Shown here in pieces: positions 8,801-17,454 of a stretch of DNA of 64,000 nucleotides. Positions within the stretch are counted from its first letter, which is position 1. Every line of letters starts with the position of its first letter. The translations under genes were made by a program, and so were the position numbers. A model generated the notes under the pieces. That model was not told the DNA's origin. It saw nothing but the letters and a program-made list of their open reading frames with translations, and did no database searches. Source of the stretch: Bacillota bacterium (GTDB taxonomy: Bacteria > Bacillota > Clostridia > Acetivibrionales > DTU013); assembly GCA_023439545.1 (NCBI GenBank), contig JAEXNT010000026.1:1-64000 (forward strand), written 5' to 3'.

Positions 8801-10810
8801 GATTTCAAGCTGATGAACCGTTCTCAGGCCACCATTGTCAAGGATGGAGACGGCAAGACCTACTACGGCAGGATATTTGGCCTGAAGGCCGACACATATT
8901 ATGATATACGCGTTACAAAAGGCGCCAATACCTTGGTCTATGAAAAAATGGGCGTGAAGACCCGCGACGCTAACCATGAGCTCGAAGTCATGTGGGTCGG
9001 GAAGCCCTTGGACAGCCACGCGTGGTATGAACTGGCCATCGTAGAGGAGGGCGGCTCGGAATATACTGTTCTGGATGTATCGGATCTCGAACAGTATTTC
9101 GACAAGGACGGCAATGCACAGCCCTATTATGAGGAAGAGACGATTCGGACCATAAACTCGGATGAAATATATTACCACGCTAAAATAAAGAGCGTCAATG
9201 TCGTCCTCCCGGGCGGCGTCGTTACAAAACAGTCTCTGAAATCGAATACGAAATATTATATTAAAGTCAGGGCGGTAAAGGTAGACGCCGTTAATGACGA
9301 CTTCATAGCCTATTCCAAATACGAGGGCCCCGTCGACATTCGTACCGAATTCAACCAGGGCGATTACGACAACACTGACCGCGGAGAGCAGGTAAAAGCA
9401 ATCTTCCTGGATAAAATGCAAGAGCTTGAAAAAGGTTACTACTGGATCGTGGACACAGCCGACAGTCAATCCGTCTGCATTCTCCTCAAGGGCGAAAGAG
9501 TCTCCGACGCAATGAGGAATTCGGCTTCGGATACGTTTACCATAGACATGACGTCGCTTTCCGAGAATATCGAAACAGATGAGATATATGTGCCCGCCGG
9601 CGTTATCAGGACTATGAATTCCACGAACAGGAGCCTTGTAATCAAGACCCCGGGAACGGAGCTTTTATTGCGGCCGACGACACTGGATGCTTCCTCGGAC
9701 GGGCAATTCAAGGATGTAATCTCAAGACAGGAAGTAAAGGATGTATATGTCAAGCTTACGATCTCCCGTACGGACGTCTCAACGCCGGCGCTTCCCGCAA
9801 ACCTGCGGAAGGTCTCCGAAGTCAGTAAGCTCGATGCCCGGGCCATGGGATTGTCAAGGACCGACAAGGAAGTGGCGCTGCTTATACATGACAAACTCTA
9901 CGACAAGGACACAGGCCTGGTCAGCGAAATGCTGAACCTGCTGGAAAAAGTGTACGTGGGGTCCGGTACAGGTTCCAAAGACCTGATCGACCAGTATACT
10001 CAAAGCCTGATCGATAAGATCCGAAGGGACCTGTCGGTGTACATAAGTCAAACCGTTTCTTCCTCCGGAATTGCAAATGCAGTCACAGATATAACGGCAT
10101 TTGACACGCCCGTTTCGGTAAATATTTTGTTTAAGGGCGGAAGCGGTGTAAAGGCGCCGTATACGTTATACGCTGGTTCGGTGTCATGGCAGAAGGTAAC
10201 CGTCAGTACGGTACTGGGCTCTTCGAGCTTGAGATTCAACCTGACTAAAACGGGCAGGTTTGTCGTGATGAGCGTACAGAGCAGTCCGGGGGCAATGCCG
10301 GAAGGACACTGGGCAAGAACGGAAATAGGGGAGCTTTCTTCAAAGTATGATCTCAGCGGTGTATTTCCGGGCATGCAGACCAATTTCATGCCTGACAACA
10401 AGGCTATGTGCAGTGAAGTCGTCATGCTCTACGAAGTCGTTACCGGGAGGACGACCGAAAACGCGGGCCTCAATATCAGGCAGAAGAACACAAAGCTTGG
10501 CTTGGACAGTATTTTGAACCCGAATTTATTGCAAAAAAATATAAAAAGGGAAGAAACGGCTGCCGTACTCCTTAAACTGTTTTCTGCCAAAAAGGGCGTA
10601 AATGCTTCCGCCATCAGACCCGGCGGCAGGATCGTGATGAAGGATGAAAACAGTATAGACGAGGCATTTTACCAACCGGTTGTCGTAATAGTGGATATGA
10701 AAGTCATGGAACTCGACGGTAACGGAAAATTCAACCCGGTTACAGCAATGACACGCGCCGAGGTAGTAGCCGCCTTTGCGAAGCTTTTGAAGCAGACCGG
10801 CGACCTATAG
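5819..10810 (+). CDS. Giant secreted fibronectin type III/SLH surface protein
   Basis: Protein of 1,663 residues. A Lys/Arg start and hydrophobic core end in VFA-AD, a signal peptide. The body consists of fibronectin-III-like domains, recognisable from recurring strand phrases such as LLPNTTYYVKVKAR, MFPNKVYYFSLKAV, LKADTYYDIRV and LKSNTKYYIKVRAV (about six). A distinct domain follows (about residues 1190-1470), then degenerate SLH repeats to the C-terminus (GHWARTEIGELSSKYDLSG, FMPDNKAMCSEVVMLY, FNPVTAMTRAEVVAAFAKL). SLH domains anchor proteins to pyruvylated wall polymer, so this should sit on the cell surface as a scaffold or adhesin. No enzyme domain is visible. The start ATG 5819 has GGAGG at 5804-5808. 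It forms a probable operon with the next gene, 18 bases away. Confidence 0.88.
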   Translation: MKPFKRSVAAILIAVLLYSVIGGSVISVFAADFTPVRITVVSYSNGTLNFNWSQLADAKAAEITYHTPKADNTATVTKQTIVGKSTASITGVKPDYIYDIRVTVYGAVDDDDNPTGDPIGQGLLFYLPAMTFYSRALDQNSRIVPGGGLESGVYPKLKLRWKEARIFYDPNYTIYPDVDPGESNNSFLQFGSGGVPAYMAKCLNAIYGTGVEIKTQSYEINLSVEDNAKKDIIITRTGESTYSASVSGSPDVKASVTAPDALGFMSFELWGREDENSAVPAPTPDDDAANILPDGDILPGTVYNMNIKPILKNTAGVKVTALSSGDPDNAGKLNVRDENLLTDFASTPIRFGITKDTANNLYIKIYKVDQGSKNLPKLYYDIQIDGSPNREKLVGSNYDDPYIIESIRGGDSQNERSYKIVVTSDSPEYRLESLSMQYKPADDSSRPPLPTGISVVDMVPEARNVAFPAIGTTAPVTVQVTSSAVKLSWDLPANLDWDTIKNDLYFHFLLSTSQTDLEEQVPISVNGKPWGDKKYDVKYRLVKDVSALSPSITINNGRLEYTLGGFDLFTKETSMGAIGADLPNADGYPDFLLPNTAYYLQMYTTKGDVDPVQSKDQESEHSIIISFTTLDGTEPDVPVPANLGQTDNENANPPSPTVTVEFDKITDISWKDYFTGYSSSKYDSYIYYDVYMNTAETTTRSAFTLIGTTQYRGNDVDFTGDNVPESTYVKAAISQFSDPDSAAYRLFGPSLLPNTTYYVKVKARLVIKNKTDAADMKTRESVFTSVLPVTTKTSGVTPPDDNQIKPLAPTDFSIAENSAGDLLVSGESVTFTWSRKANEKNVIYQIIKTSEKTGPTDGAAGYVNDPEYQSFLEAYREHPAIGMTVTNGAIYLDPEPSSEDDGRVGYTFTIDRSMFPNKVYYFSLKAVRTDDHGNLIEPPSESVWVSIPVTTLLIEKPTSLEAVINSELGFYWTDATVGLTAEDYKVYLKGPSDADFKLMNRSQATIVKDGDGKTYYGRIFGLKADTYYDIRVTKGANTLVYEKMGVKTRDANHELEVMWVGKPLDSHAWYELAIVEEGGSEYTVLDVSDLEQYFDKDGNAQPYYEEETIRTINSDEIYYHAKIKSVNVVLPGGVVTKQSLKSNTKYYIKVRAVKVDAVNDDFIAYSKYEGPVDIRTEFNQGDYDNTDRGEQVKAIFLDKMQELEKGYYWIVDTADSQSVCILLKGERVSDAMRNSASDTFTIDMTSLSENIETDEIYVPAGVIRTMNSTNRSLVIKTPGTELLLRPTTLDASSDGQFKDVISRQEVKDVYVKLTISRTDVSTPALPANLRKVSEVSKLDARAMGLSRTDKEVALLIHDKLYDKDTGLVSEMLNLLEKVYVGSGTGSKDLIDQYTQSLIDKIRRDLSVYISQTVSSSGIANAVTDITAFDTPVSVNILFKGGSGVKAPYTLYAGSVSWQKVTVSTVLGSSSLRFNLTKTGRFVVMSVQSSPGAMPEGHWARTEIGELSSKYDLSGVFPGMQTNFMPDNKAMCSEVVMLYEVVTGRTTENAGLNIRQKNTKLGLDSILNPNLLQKNIKREETAAVLLKLFSAKKGVNASAIRPGGRIVMKDENSIDEAFYQPVVVIVDMKVMELDGNGKFNPVTAMTRAEVVAAFAKLLKQTGDL

Positions 10811-10828
10811 GCTTGAGGAGGACACGGG

Positions 10829-13800
10829 ATGAGAAATGTAAAAAAAGCATTCAGTTTAATTTTAATAGTATTATTGATACTGCAGTATGGAGCGCTCACT
10901 CCCGTTTTTGCAGCGGCGGCGCAGCCAAAACCTGAAGGACTCGCCGTTGCAAAGGACGCTTCCGGGAATCCTCTTATCGGTTTTGATGAAAGTCAATACG
11001 GCGACGGTTCGCAGCCTGCCGGACAAAAGCGCCAGTGCTTTGCCGAACTGACGGGCCAGAAGCTCACGCGTCCCTCAACGGCTTATTCGGGCTTGTTTCT
11101 GAACTATTACCTGCAGGAGGTAAATAAGCCATACAAGCCGGCAAAGGCAGTGGAATTAAAGGAAAGCGACATAGAGGCAAAAACCGACGCAAACAATGAC
11201 ATGCGTCTGACGGGCCTTTCTTCGGGAACCGTTTACTACGCTTATACGAGAGCCTATTACACCTATACCCAGGATACTGCCGTTCTAAAAAGTGATCTGT
11301 CGCAAATGTCGAATTCGGTAAGGTTCATGACGGATATCGATATCAGCGCGTCTCCATACGGACCCAACCAGATCAAGCTCGCATGGGATGACGTATGGGA
11401 TGTCGGCAAGAGGATGGAATACAAGCTTTACATTTCCGAAAGCGAGGATTTTACCAATACCGAGCCAATCTATATAAACCAGAACTGGATTACAAACGGT
11501 ACGGTGAAGGTCAACCAGAACGACGGTACCCTCGAGTACATCTATACTGTCAATGATCCGGGCAAGGTCTATTATGTCAAGATCGCACCGAATTCCATGG
11601 ATCCAAGTCTCGTCAGATCGAGGGAAAGCTACGCTCTGAATCCCGTAAGCAGCTATATTCTTGCAAAAACGACAAAGGTCTCGTCTACTGAAAACGGCGG
11701 CGCGATCTGGAAACTGGAATGGAGCCCTGTAATACCGTGGAAAAGCACTTATAGCGTTTCCTACAAAATTTACAGGAGTAAGACCGGCGATCCGCAGTTT
11801 TTCAGGTCGACTTCCGGGACTACCTGCTTGATACCGGTTGCGCCTGGAGAAGAGGATTACTATTATATAATTTATGCCGTAGTGACTGAAAACGGAGAGT
11901 TGGTCTACCCTGAAGATTTTATCAGGTCGCAGGAGATACATATCAGAGAATCCGAGGTGCCTTCGACCCCTGCCGCCCCCGTTATCGTACCGGGTTTCCC
12001 GTATGCGGACAACGGCGGTATCTATTATGACAAGGAATTGACCTCGAAAAGCGCGACCATACTTTGGGAATTGCCGTTGAAGGCGGATGGCAGCGAGGAT
12101 ACGGACGTAGAGTACGACATATGGCTCCTGACGGACCCGAACCAGATGAATGCTCCCCCAACCGGCACAAAGATCGCCTCGTCAATAAAAATGAATGAAA
12201 GCAATTACGTCAAAAGCGGCACGAAAGTGATCGGTTACAAATATGTGCTCGACAACCTCAAACCCAACTCGACTTATTACTTTAAAATAGTAGCGAAGAA
12301 AAACTTTGTGGAGATTGTGGATAATGTCGTTAAAAATGTTACCCTTGAGTCGGATTATGCGATGAAAATAGTCATGACGCCGGCTTCCGGTCCGACCGAC
12401 CAGCCTGTTGCACCCAACAAGCCTCCCTTCGCGCTCAAGACCGACCGGCAGAGCAAGGATCTGGTCACAAGTACTTCAGCCATTGCAACAATGCAAAACA
12501 AGTGGTACGAAAGATACGGCATGGATGCTACAGGCAGATATAACTGGATATATACGACTCCGGGCGCCATAAATGCGGAGGGCCTCAAACTCGTGCCTCC
12601 GGTGCCGGATCTTGTATCTGAAATCGAGAATGGTACGGCAGATCCTATGAAATACAGGAAGGTTGAATATGACAGCTCAGTGACCATTAACGTGGGCTGT
12701 GTGGAGTATACCCCCAACTTTGACTATGGCAGCTTGAAACAAATGCCTGCAGACAAGCTGATAGACGTGCCCGTAACACCGAACGACCCCAATGAGGTCA
12801 TAAATGCTTCCGGAGGCATACAGGACGGCAAAAAGCACAATGTAGACATTGCAATAAATGATCTCGATCCCAACACGACATATATAATATGGATCAGAGC
12901 CGTAAGGAAAGGCGTCGATCTTATCACTGGAGAGACTGTCGATCTGATATCGGAACCCTCTGATCCGATAATCGTTACAACGGCGCCCGACTTCCCGATA
13001 ACGGTGGAGGAACCGACCGTCCCTGTGTTCAATTACAGCCAGGCCGGGGACGTCTTCGTCGACCTAGGCTGGAACTTCAACAGCAAATATGTGTACCATA
13101 TCAGCTACGGTACATCTGATGATATCAGCACGGCCATAGGCACCAAAGACATTACGCCGGATATGCTGAAGTATTCTTCATATTACAGGATAAGCGGACT
13201 AAAGCCGGATACGGTCTACTATTTCTGGATCTGGGCCGATATAACGGATAGCGGCGGCGTTAAGCACACCTCGGAAGTAAGCGATTCCCTGCTGGTGAAG
13301 ACCAAAAAGGATATCCCTCCAGATACCCCGAAAGGCTTCGGAGTAAAGGGTACGCCCGGGTCCATAACATTGAACAGTATCACCTACGAATGGATCATGG
13401 AGCCGGGTATGGACTACATTCTTGAGATAGCCGGCGGCGTCGATTATAAGGACAGTCAGAAGTATACTGTGACAGGCGCTTCCGAATATACCGTAAAGGG
13501 CTTGAGATCCAACTACAGGTACTATGCAAGGCTGTATGCGTACGACCCCAATAAAAAGCTCACCTCCGAACCTACGCAAAGCGTTACGGTCAGGACGCTG
13601 AGAAGCAGCGACGATTATGATTCGAGCGAAGACGCCGAGGATGTTATCAGCGGCGACTATATTATAATAGATGATGAAGCTGTGAACGGGATATGGAGCA
13701 TCCGGATCATTGGAGTGAATGCCGACCGGTTCATCGAACATATCCGGAACGATAAGGTTTTGGATTATTGTATAAAACTGGCGGATACGCCTGCAGGAAC

Positions 13801-14800
13801 GAAAACGATCTCGGTCACGGTTTCGCAAAGGGTATTCAAAGCGCTTGGAAAGTTGGGAGAAAACCTGATGCTTAAAACGCCGAGAAATACCGTTGTAATA
13901 CGTCCTGGCGTTCTTGCCGACAGCAACGGCATATATGGTTCTGCAAAAGGCGAAGCGAACTTTGTGATCGATATTACGCTTGATAGCCCGTATGCGGGCA
14001 GCAATACCAAAAACCTGATACTCAGATCGCCCGTATCCGATGTTGAAATAGGACTTACAGACGGCATAACCGATCCTATGGAATCATTCCGGATGCCTCT
14101 TAAGATAGTGTACGATTATGGCTCGGCTGATTGGTACAAGCCTGGGATTACGTCAGGCTATATACTGCCCTCGGGTTCGTCGGATTGGGTAAAATCCGTC
14201 TCAGCCGGCAGCTTCGATACCGACGCAGGCCATGGTACGCTGTCCTTCGAAACGCTTGTCCCGGGCCGCATGGTTATAGCGGACCAGGGTACGAATTATT
14301 ATGACGACATTTCGGGCAGTTACGCGAAAAATTCGATAATAAATGTAGCGTCGGCACATAAGCTGAAATCGGTTCCGGGGAGGAAATTCGAGCCGTCGAA
14401 GACCCTGACGACAGGCGATTCAACGAAGTTCATGCTCGATGTGCTTGACGTCAGCTATGGCAATGATTACATGATGCTTGCCGCAAAGGCAGGGATCATA
14501 CAAAGCGCGGATATAAACAACGCATCGGCCAACTGTACGAGGGAGAAAATGATCGGTATGACAATGCGGGTCTATGAACTGAAGACTTCTGAAAAAGCAA
14601 AAGCGTCATCTGACGACGCTGCCGTATATAAGGATATAAATCAGGTCAGTCCGGCGCTGCTGCCCAAAATCAGGTTTGCTCAGGAAATTGGTGTCATAAC
14701 AAGCAGGTTTTCCGATACATTGGGTCCCAAGGACCCCGTAACACGCGCCGAATCAATGGTGCTTCTCGAAAAGCTGCTGCGCTATGCGGGCGAAATCTGA
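10829..14800 (+). CDS. Large secreted fibronectin type III/SLH surface protein
   Basis: Protein of 1,323 residues with a signal peptide ending LTPVFA-AA. Fibronectin-III-like repeats are marked by LSSGTVYYAYTRAY, LKPNSTYYFKIVAK, LDPNTTYIIWIRAV, LKPDTVYYFWIWAD and LRSNYRYYARLYAY. The pre-SLH domain (around residues 950-1180) parallels that of the upstream gene: both contain a 'LxxKTPxxxxxxRPxxL' segment, which suggests paralogy. The C-terminal 150 residues are SLH-like (LGPKDPVTRAESMVLLEKLLRYAGEI). The start ATG has GAGGAGG immediately upstream. It is probably cotranscribed with, and displayed beside, its larger partner. The binding target is unknown. Confidence 0.88.
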   Translation: MRNVKKAFSLILIVLLILQYGALTPVFAAAAQPKPEGLAVAKDASGNPLIGFDESQYGDGSQPAGQKRQCFAELTGQKLTRPSTAYSGLFLNYYLQEVNKPYKPAKAVELKESDIEAKTDANNDMRLTGLSSGTVYYAYTRAYYTYTQDTAVLKSDLSQMSNSVRFMTDIDISASPYGPNQIKLAWDDVWDVGKRMEYKLYISESEDFTNTEPIYINQNWITNGTVKVNQNDGTLEYIYTVNDPGKVYYVKIAPNSMDPSLVRSRESYALNPVSSYILAKTTKVSSTENGGAIWKLEWSPVIPWKSTYSVSYKIYRSKTGDPQFFRSTSGTTCLIPVAPGEEDYYYIIYAVVTENGELVYPEDFIRSQEIHIRESEVPSTPAAPVIVPGFPYADNGGIYYDKELTSKSATILWELPLKADGSEDTDVEYDIWLLTDPNQMNAPPTGTKIASSIKMNESNYVKSGTKVIGYKYVLDNLKPNSTYYFKIVAKKNFVEIVDNVVKNVTLESDYAMKIVMTPASGPTDQPVAPNKPPFALKTDRQSKDLVTSTSAIATMQNKWYERYGMDATGRYNWIYTTPGAINAEGLKLVPPVPDLVSEIENGTADPMKYRKVEYDSSVTINVGCVEYTPNFDYGSLKQMPADKLIDVPVTPNDPNEVINASGGIQDGKKHNVDIAINDLDPNTTYIIWIRAVRKGVDLITGETVDLISEPSDPIIVTTAPDFPITVEEPTVPVFNYSQAGDVFVDLGWNFNSKYVYHISYGTSDDISTAIGTKDITPDMLKYSSYYRISGLKPDTVYYFWIWADITDSGGVKHTSEVSDSLLVKTKKDIPPDTPKGFGVKGTPGSITLNSITYEWIMEPGMDYILEIAGGVDYKDSQKYTVTGASEYTVKGLRSNYRYYARLYAYDPNKKLTSEPTQSVTVRTLRSSDDYDSSEDAEDVISGDYIIIDDEAVNGIWSIRIIGVNADRFIEHIRNDKVLDYCIKLADTPAGTKTISVTVSQRVFKALGKLGENLMLKTPRNTVVIRPGVLADSNGIYGSAKGEANFVIDITLDSPYAGSNTKNLILRSPVSDVEIGLTDGITDPMESFRMPLKIVYDYGSADWYKPGITSGYILPSGSSDWVKSVSAGSFDTDAGHGTLSFETLVPGRMVIADQGTNYYDDISGSYAKNSIINVASAHKLKSVPGRKFEPSKTLTTGDSTKFMLDVLDVSYGNDYMMLAAKAGIIQSADINNASANCTREKMIGMTMRVYELKTSEKAKASSDDAAVYKDINQVSPALLPKIRFAQEIGVITSRFSDTLGPKDPVTRAESMVLLEKLLRYAGEI

Positions 14801-14857
14801 GTAAATAAGACATCTCAACCAGTAAAGAAGCGTGACATAGAAATTTTTCATGTATAT

Positions 14858-14919
14858 GCCCCCTTACCTTCGGCAATAATTTTATCGGGATTATTTTTAC
14901 GGTAAACGAGTAAGGGGGC
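14858..14919 (+). promoter_or_regulatory. Hairpin that buries the ywmB ribosome-binding site
   Basis: GCCCCCTTAC (14858-14867) is perfectly complementary to GTAAGGGGGC (14910-14919). The 3' arm contains the GGGGG Shine-Dalgarno (14914-14918) of the GTG start at 14926. It may act as a terminator for the SLH operon, but there is no T tract after the 3' arm, so control of ywmB translation is also possible. Confidence 0.65.
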
Positions 14920-14925
14920 TTGATC

Positions 14926-15690
14926 GTGAAGAAATTTACATTTGCGATATTAATTTTTATATTAGTCATCTCCATTTTTCTTATATCAATACAAAAAGTT
15001 CAACAGGAATATCCTGCAGCGACCGTGATGAATACGGCTTTTAAGGCTACAGGCGCGTCAGCGGTGAGCTGCGAGGTTTTCATAAGGTGCGACCTCTCTT
15101 CTGCCGATTTCGAAAAGGAAGACATACGGAGGCGGCTGCTCTGTGATTTGATCTCCGGCGCCGGCGGTAATCCGGCCGGAAAAGAACCCCTCTTCAATAA
15201 TATCGACAATGATATGAGTTTCGGTACGCAAACCGACTACATAATCAGTGAATACAATTCCATACATACAAGCATATTGAAGGATAGACAGGCAGAAACC
15301 CCTGATTTGTTCAGGCTTACCGCGATCTACGACGATACGTCCGGATCTTTTGATACGGCGAAGGTCGTAAAAGGCTTAGCCGATGTTTTTGGGGAGTATG
15401 CCGGTGATCCTGCGATAAATATATCCATAACGGGCAGTCTTGACGGAAGGCTCGATGAGGAGGATCTGGACCGGATTTATGATAAGGTGTTTGAAACTAT
15501 TGGAGCCGATGAAGTGGAAGGGATGGACGAGGCAGGATTGGTAAGCGTCTCGGCTTTTTCTCCTTCGATACGCGACGCCGTCCGTGTAAACGGAAGGAGA
15601 ATCAATATAAATATGGCGGCAAGGTATAATTCCTACGAAGGAAAAACCTACATATGGCTTGCGACGCCCGTAATAACGACGGAATACTGA
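14926..15690 (+). CDS. ywmB: YwmB family protein
   Basis: Protein of 254 residues. A single N-terminal hydrophobic segment (FTFAILIFILVISIFLISI) acts as signal or anchor, followed by a two-lobed extracytoplasmic domain. Assignment rests on weak sequence resemblance to YwmB (DUF1779) plus exact synteny: ywmB precedes murAA, spoIID and spoIIQ in B. subtilis. Function is unknown. The GTG start at 14926 is 7 bases after GGGGG; a TTG two codons earlier is too close. The ribosome site lies in the arm of a 10-bp hairpin, so translation may be regulated. Confidence 0.8.
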   Translation: MKKFTFAILIFILVISIFLISIQKVQQEYPAATVMNTAFKATGASAVSCEVFIRCDLSSADFEKEDIRRRLLCDLISGAGGNPAGKEPLFNNIDNDMSFGTQTDYIISEYNSIHTSILKDRQAETPDLFRLTAIYDDTSGSFDTAKVVKGLADVFGEYAGDPAINISITGSLDGRLDEEDLDRIYDKVFETIGADEVEGMDEAGLVSVSAFSPSIRDAVRVNGRRININMAARYNSYEGKTYIWLATPVITTEY

Positions 15691-15741
15691 CGGCGGACCA
15701 ATGAGAAAGAACAAAAACGAGAGATAAAGGGGAGAGTAGAC

Positions 15742-17004
15742 GTGTCCAAATTGATCATATCGGAGGGAAAGCCTTTGAAAGGCAGAGTGCGTGTAAGCGG
15801 AGCTAAAAATTCAGTACTTCCCATAATTGCGGCTTCACTGCTTGCAGATGGCAGGAGCGTCATCGATGAGTTACCTTATCTGAATGATGTGAAAATAATG
15901 TGCGACCTGGTAAAATCTCTTGGAGCGACAGTAAACGTATCCGACAATCAGAACAAGCTGGAAATAAACTGTACTTCTTTGACAAATACCACCGCACCCT
16001 ATGAGCTGGTCAATAAAATGAGGGCGTCTTTCCTGGTGGCAGGACCTCTGCTGGCCAGGGCCGGATATGTAAGGATATCTCTTCCGGGAGGCTGCGCGAT
16101 CGGCTCAAGGCCGGTGGATCTGCATTTAAAAGGTTTTATGGCGTTAGGCGCCAATATAACGCAAGGGCACGGCTATATAGAAGCCAGGAGGAACGGCCGG
16201 CTTAAGGGCGGGAAGGTCTATCTCGACTTTCCCAGTGTCGGCGCTACTGAAAATATAATGATGGCGGCTTCCCTGGCCGAGGGCTCGACTACCATAGAAA
16301 ATGCGGCGATCGAACCGGAGATAGTCGATCTTGCGACATTCCTGACTTCAATGGGAGCTGAAATAAAAGGCGCCGGAACGGATACCATCAAAATTTCAGG
16401 AGTCAGGGAGCTGAAAGGCGCCAGCCATGCGGTGATCCCCGATCGTATAGAGGCAGGGACTTACATGGTCGCAGCCGCTATCACAGGCGGGGATGTTGTG
16501 GTCGAAAATGTAGTTACCGACCATCTCAAACCGGTGACCGCAAAGCTCAGGGAAGCGGGAGTGGAAGTTTCGGAAGAGCTTACGACCATTCGGGTGAGAA
16601 GCGGACAACTAAACGCCGTCGATATCAAGACTCACCCGTATCCGGGGTTTCCTACGGACATGCAGTCGCAGATGACGTCGCTACTGAGCGTGGCATGCGG
16701 AACCAGCATGGTTATAGAAACTATTTTTGAAAACAGGTTCATGCAGGTATGCGAGCTCAAAAGGATGGGAGCAAATATAAAACTGGAGGGCCGGAGCGCC
16801 ATCATCGAAGGCTGTAAAAAGCTCACGGGGACAAAGGTGAAAGCCACGGACCTGAGAGCGGGAGCGGCGCTGATACTGGCCGGACTTTCCGCCGAAGGCA
16901 CAACGGAGATACTTGACATCGAACACATCGACAGGGGATATATTAGAATCGATGAAAAGCTAAAAGGCCTTGGAGCAAGCATAACGCGTGCCGAGGGCGA
17001 ATAA
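15742..17004 (+). CDS. murA: UDP-N-acetylglucosamine 1-carboxyvinyltransferase
   Basis: Cytoplasmic enzyme of 420 residues that transfers enolpyruvate from PEP to UDP-GlcNAc, the first committed step of peptidoglycan synthesis. Diagnostic residues are the early Lys-Asn (SGAKNSVLP, about residues 20-28), the catalytic Cys118 in PGGCAIGSRPVDLH, and YPGFPTDMQSQ (about 293-303). The Cys means it should be fosfomycin-sensitive, unlike Asp-containing variants. GTG start with AAAGGGGAG upstream. A strong hairpin terminator follows at 17018. Confidence 0.97.
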   Translation: MSKLIISEGKPLKGRVRVSGAKNSVLPIIAASLLADGRSVIDELPYLNDVKIMCDLVKSLGATVNVSDNQNKLEINCTSLTNTTAPYELVNKMRASFLVAGPLLARAGYVRISLPGGCAIGSRPVDLHLKGFMALGANITQGHGYIEARRNGRLKGGKVYLDFPSVGATENIMMAASLAEGSTTIENAAIEPEIVDLATFLTSMGAEIKGAGTDTIKISGVRELKGASHAVIPDRIEAGTYMVAAAITGGDVVVENVVTDHLKPVTAKLREAGVEVSEELTTIRVRSGQLNAVDIKTHPYPGFPTDMQSQMTSLLSVACGTSMVIETIFENRFMQVCELKRMGANIKLEGRSAIIEGCKKLTGTKVKATDLRAGAALILAGLSAEGTTEILDIEHIDRGYIRIDEKLKGLGASITRAEGE

Positions 17005-17017
17005 ACGGGGAACCGGG

Positions 17018-17060
17018 AAAAATGAAGTATGCAGTGTAAACTGCATACTTCATTTTTACT
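17018..17060. terminator. Bidirectional hairpin terminator after murA
   Basis: A perfect 18-bp stem (17018-17035 with 17040-17057) has a 4-base loop; the arms begin with AAAAA and end with TTTTT. Confidence 0.9.
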
Positions 17061-17082
17061 GAAACATAGCGAAGTCTTGTTT

Positions 17083-17121
17083 AAGAACAACATGTACTCG
17101 ATGTGCATGTTGTTCTTTTTA
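17083..17121 (+). terminator. Second hairpin terminator downstream of murA
   Basis: AAGAACAACATG (17083-17094) pairs with CATGTTGTTCTT (17106-17117), followed by TTT. Confidence 0.8.
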
Positions 17122-17186
17122 TGTGAATATAGATAGATAAGCCGGATGTGCAGTGATATGTATATCTATCGTGCCGGTTACTTTTT

Positions 17187-17367
17187 ATTGCAAGTTTCGC
17201 TCCAAGAGCATATATAACTCGTTTTGCGGCAAATTTTAACTCGCTCCGCTCAAACAGAAAATTTGCCTTATGCAAAACTTCGTTAATATGCTCTATGTCG
17301 CAAAACTTACGCAATATCAAGCAACCAGCACGACAGATATGCTCTAATTCGCAAAACTCAAGCAATT
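17187..17367. repeat. Long imperfect hairpin element with duplicated 3' arm
   Basis: Arms pair in order: ATTGCAAGTTT (17187-17197) with AAAACTTACGCAAT (17302-17315); GAGCATATATAAC (17206-17218) with GTTAATATGCTC (17282-17293); GTTTTGC (17221-17227) with GCAAAAC (17272-17278); and GGCAAATTTT (17228-17237) with AAAATTTGCC (17258-17267). The 20-base loop reads, on the minus strand, CTGTTTGAGCGGAGCGAGTT. The distal part of the 3' arm (17286-17315) is repeated directly at 17337-17367. It shares the CTGTT(T/C)GAG and GCGAG apex words with the element at 5418. Nothing else is visible in the 17122-17454 gap. Confidence 0.78.
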
Positions 17368-17454
17368 GCAATCATCCGACGCAACCGGCCAAGTTGATAC
17401 AGCGGGCTGTATTGCAGGACACTAAGCCAAAATGCTTGATTTGCGGGGGGACGG

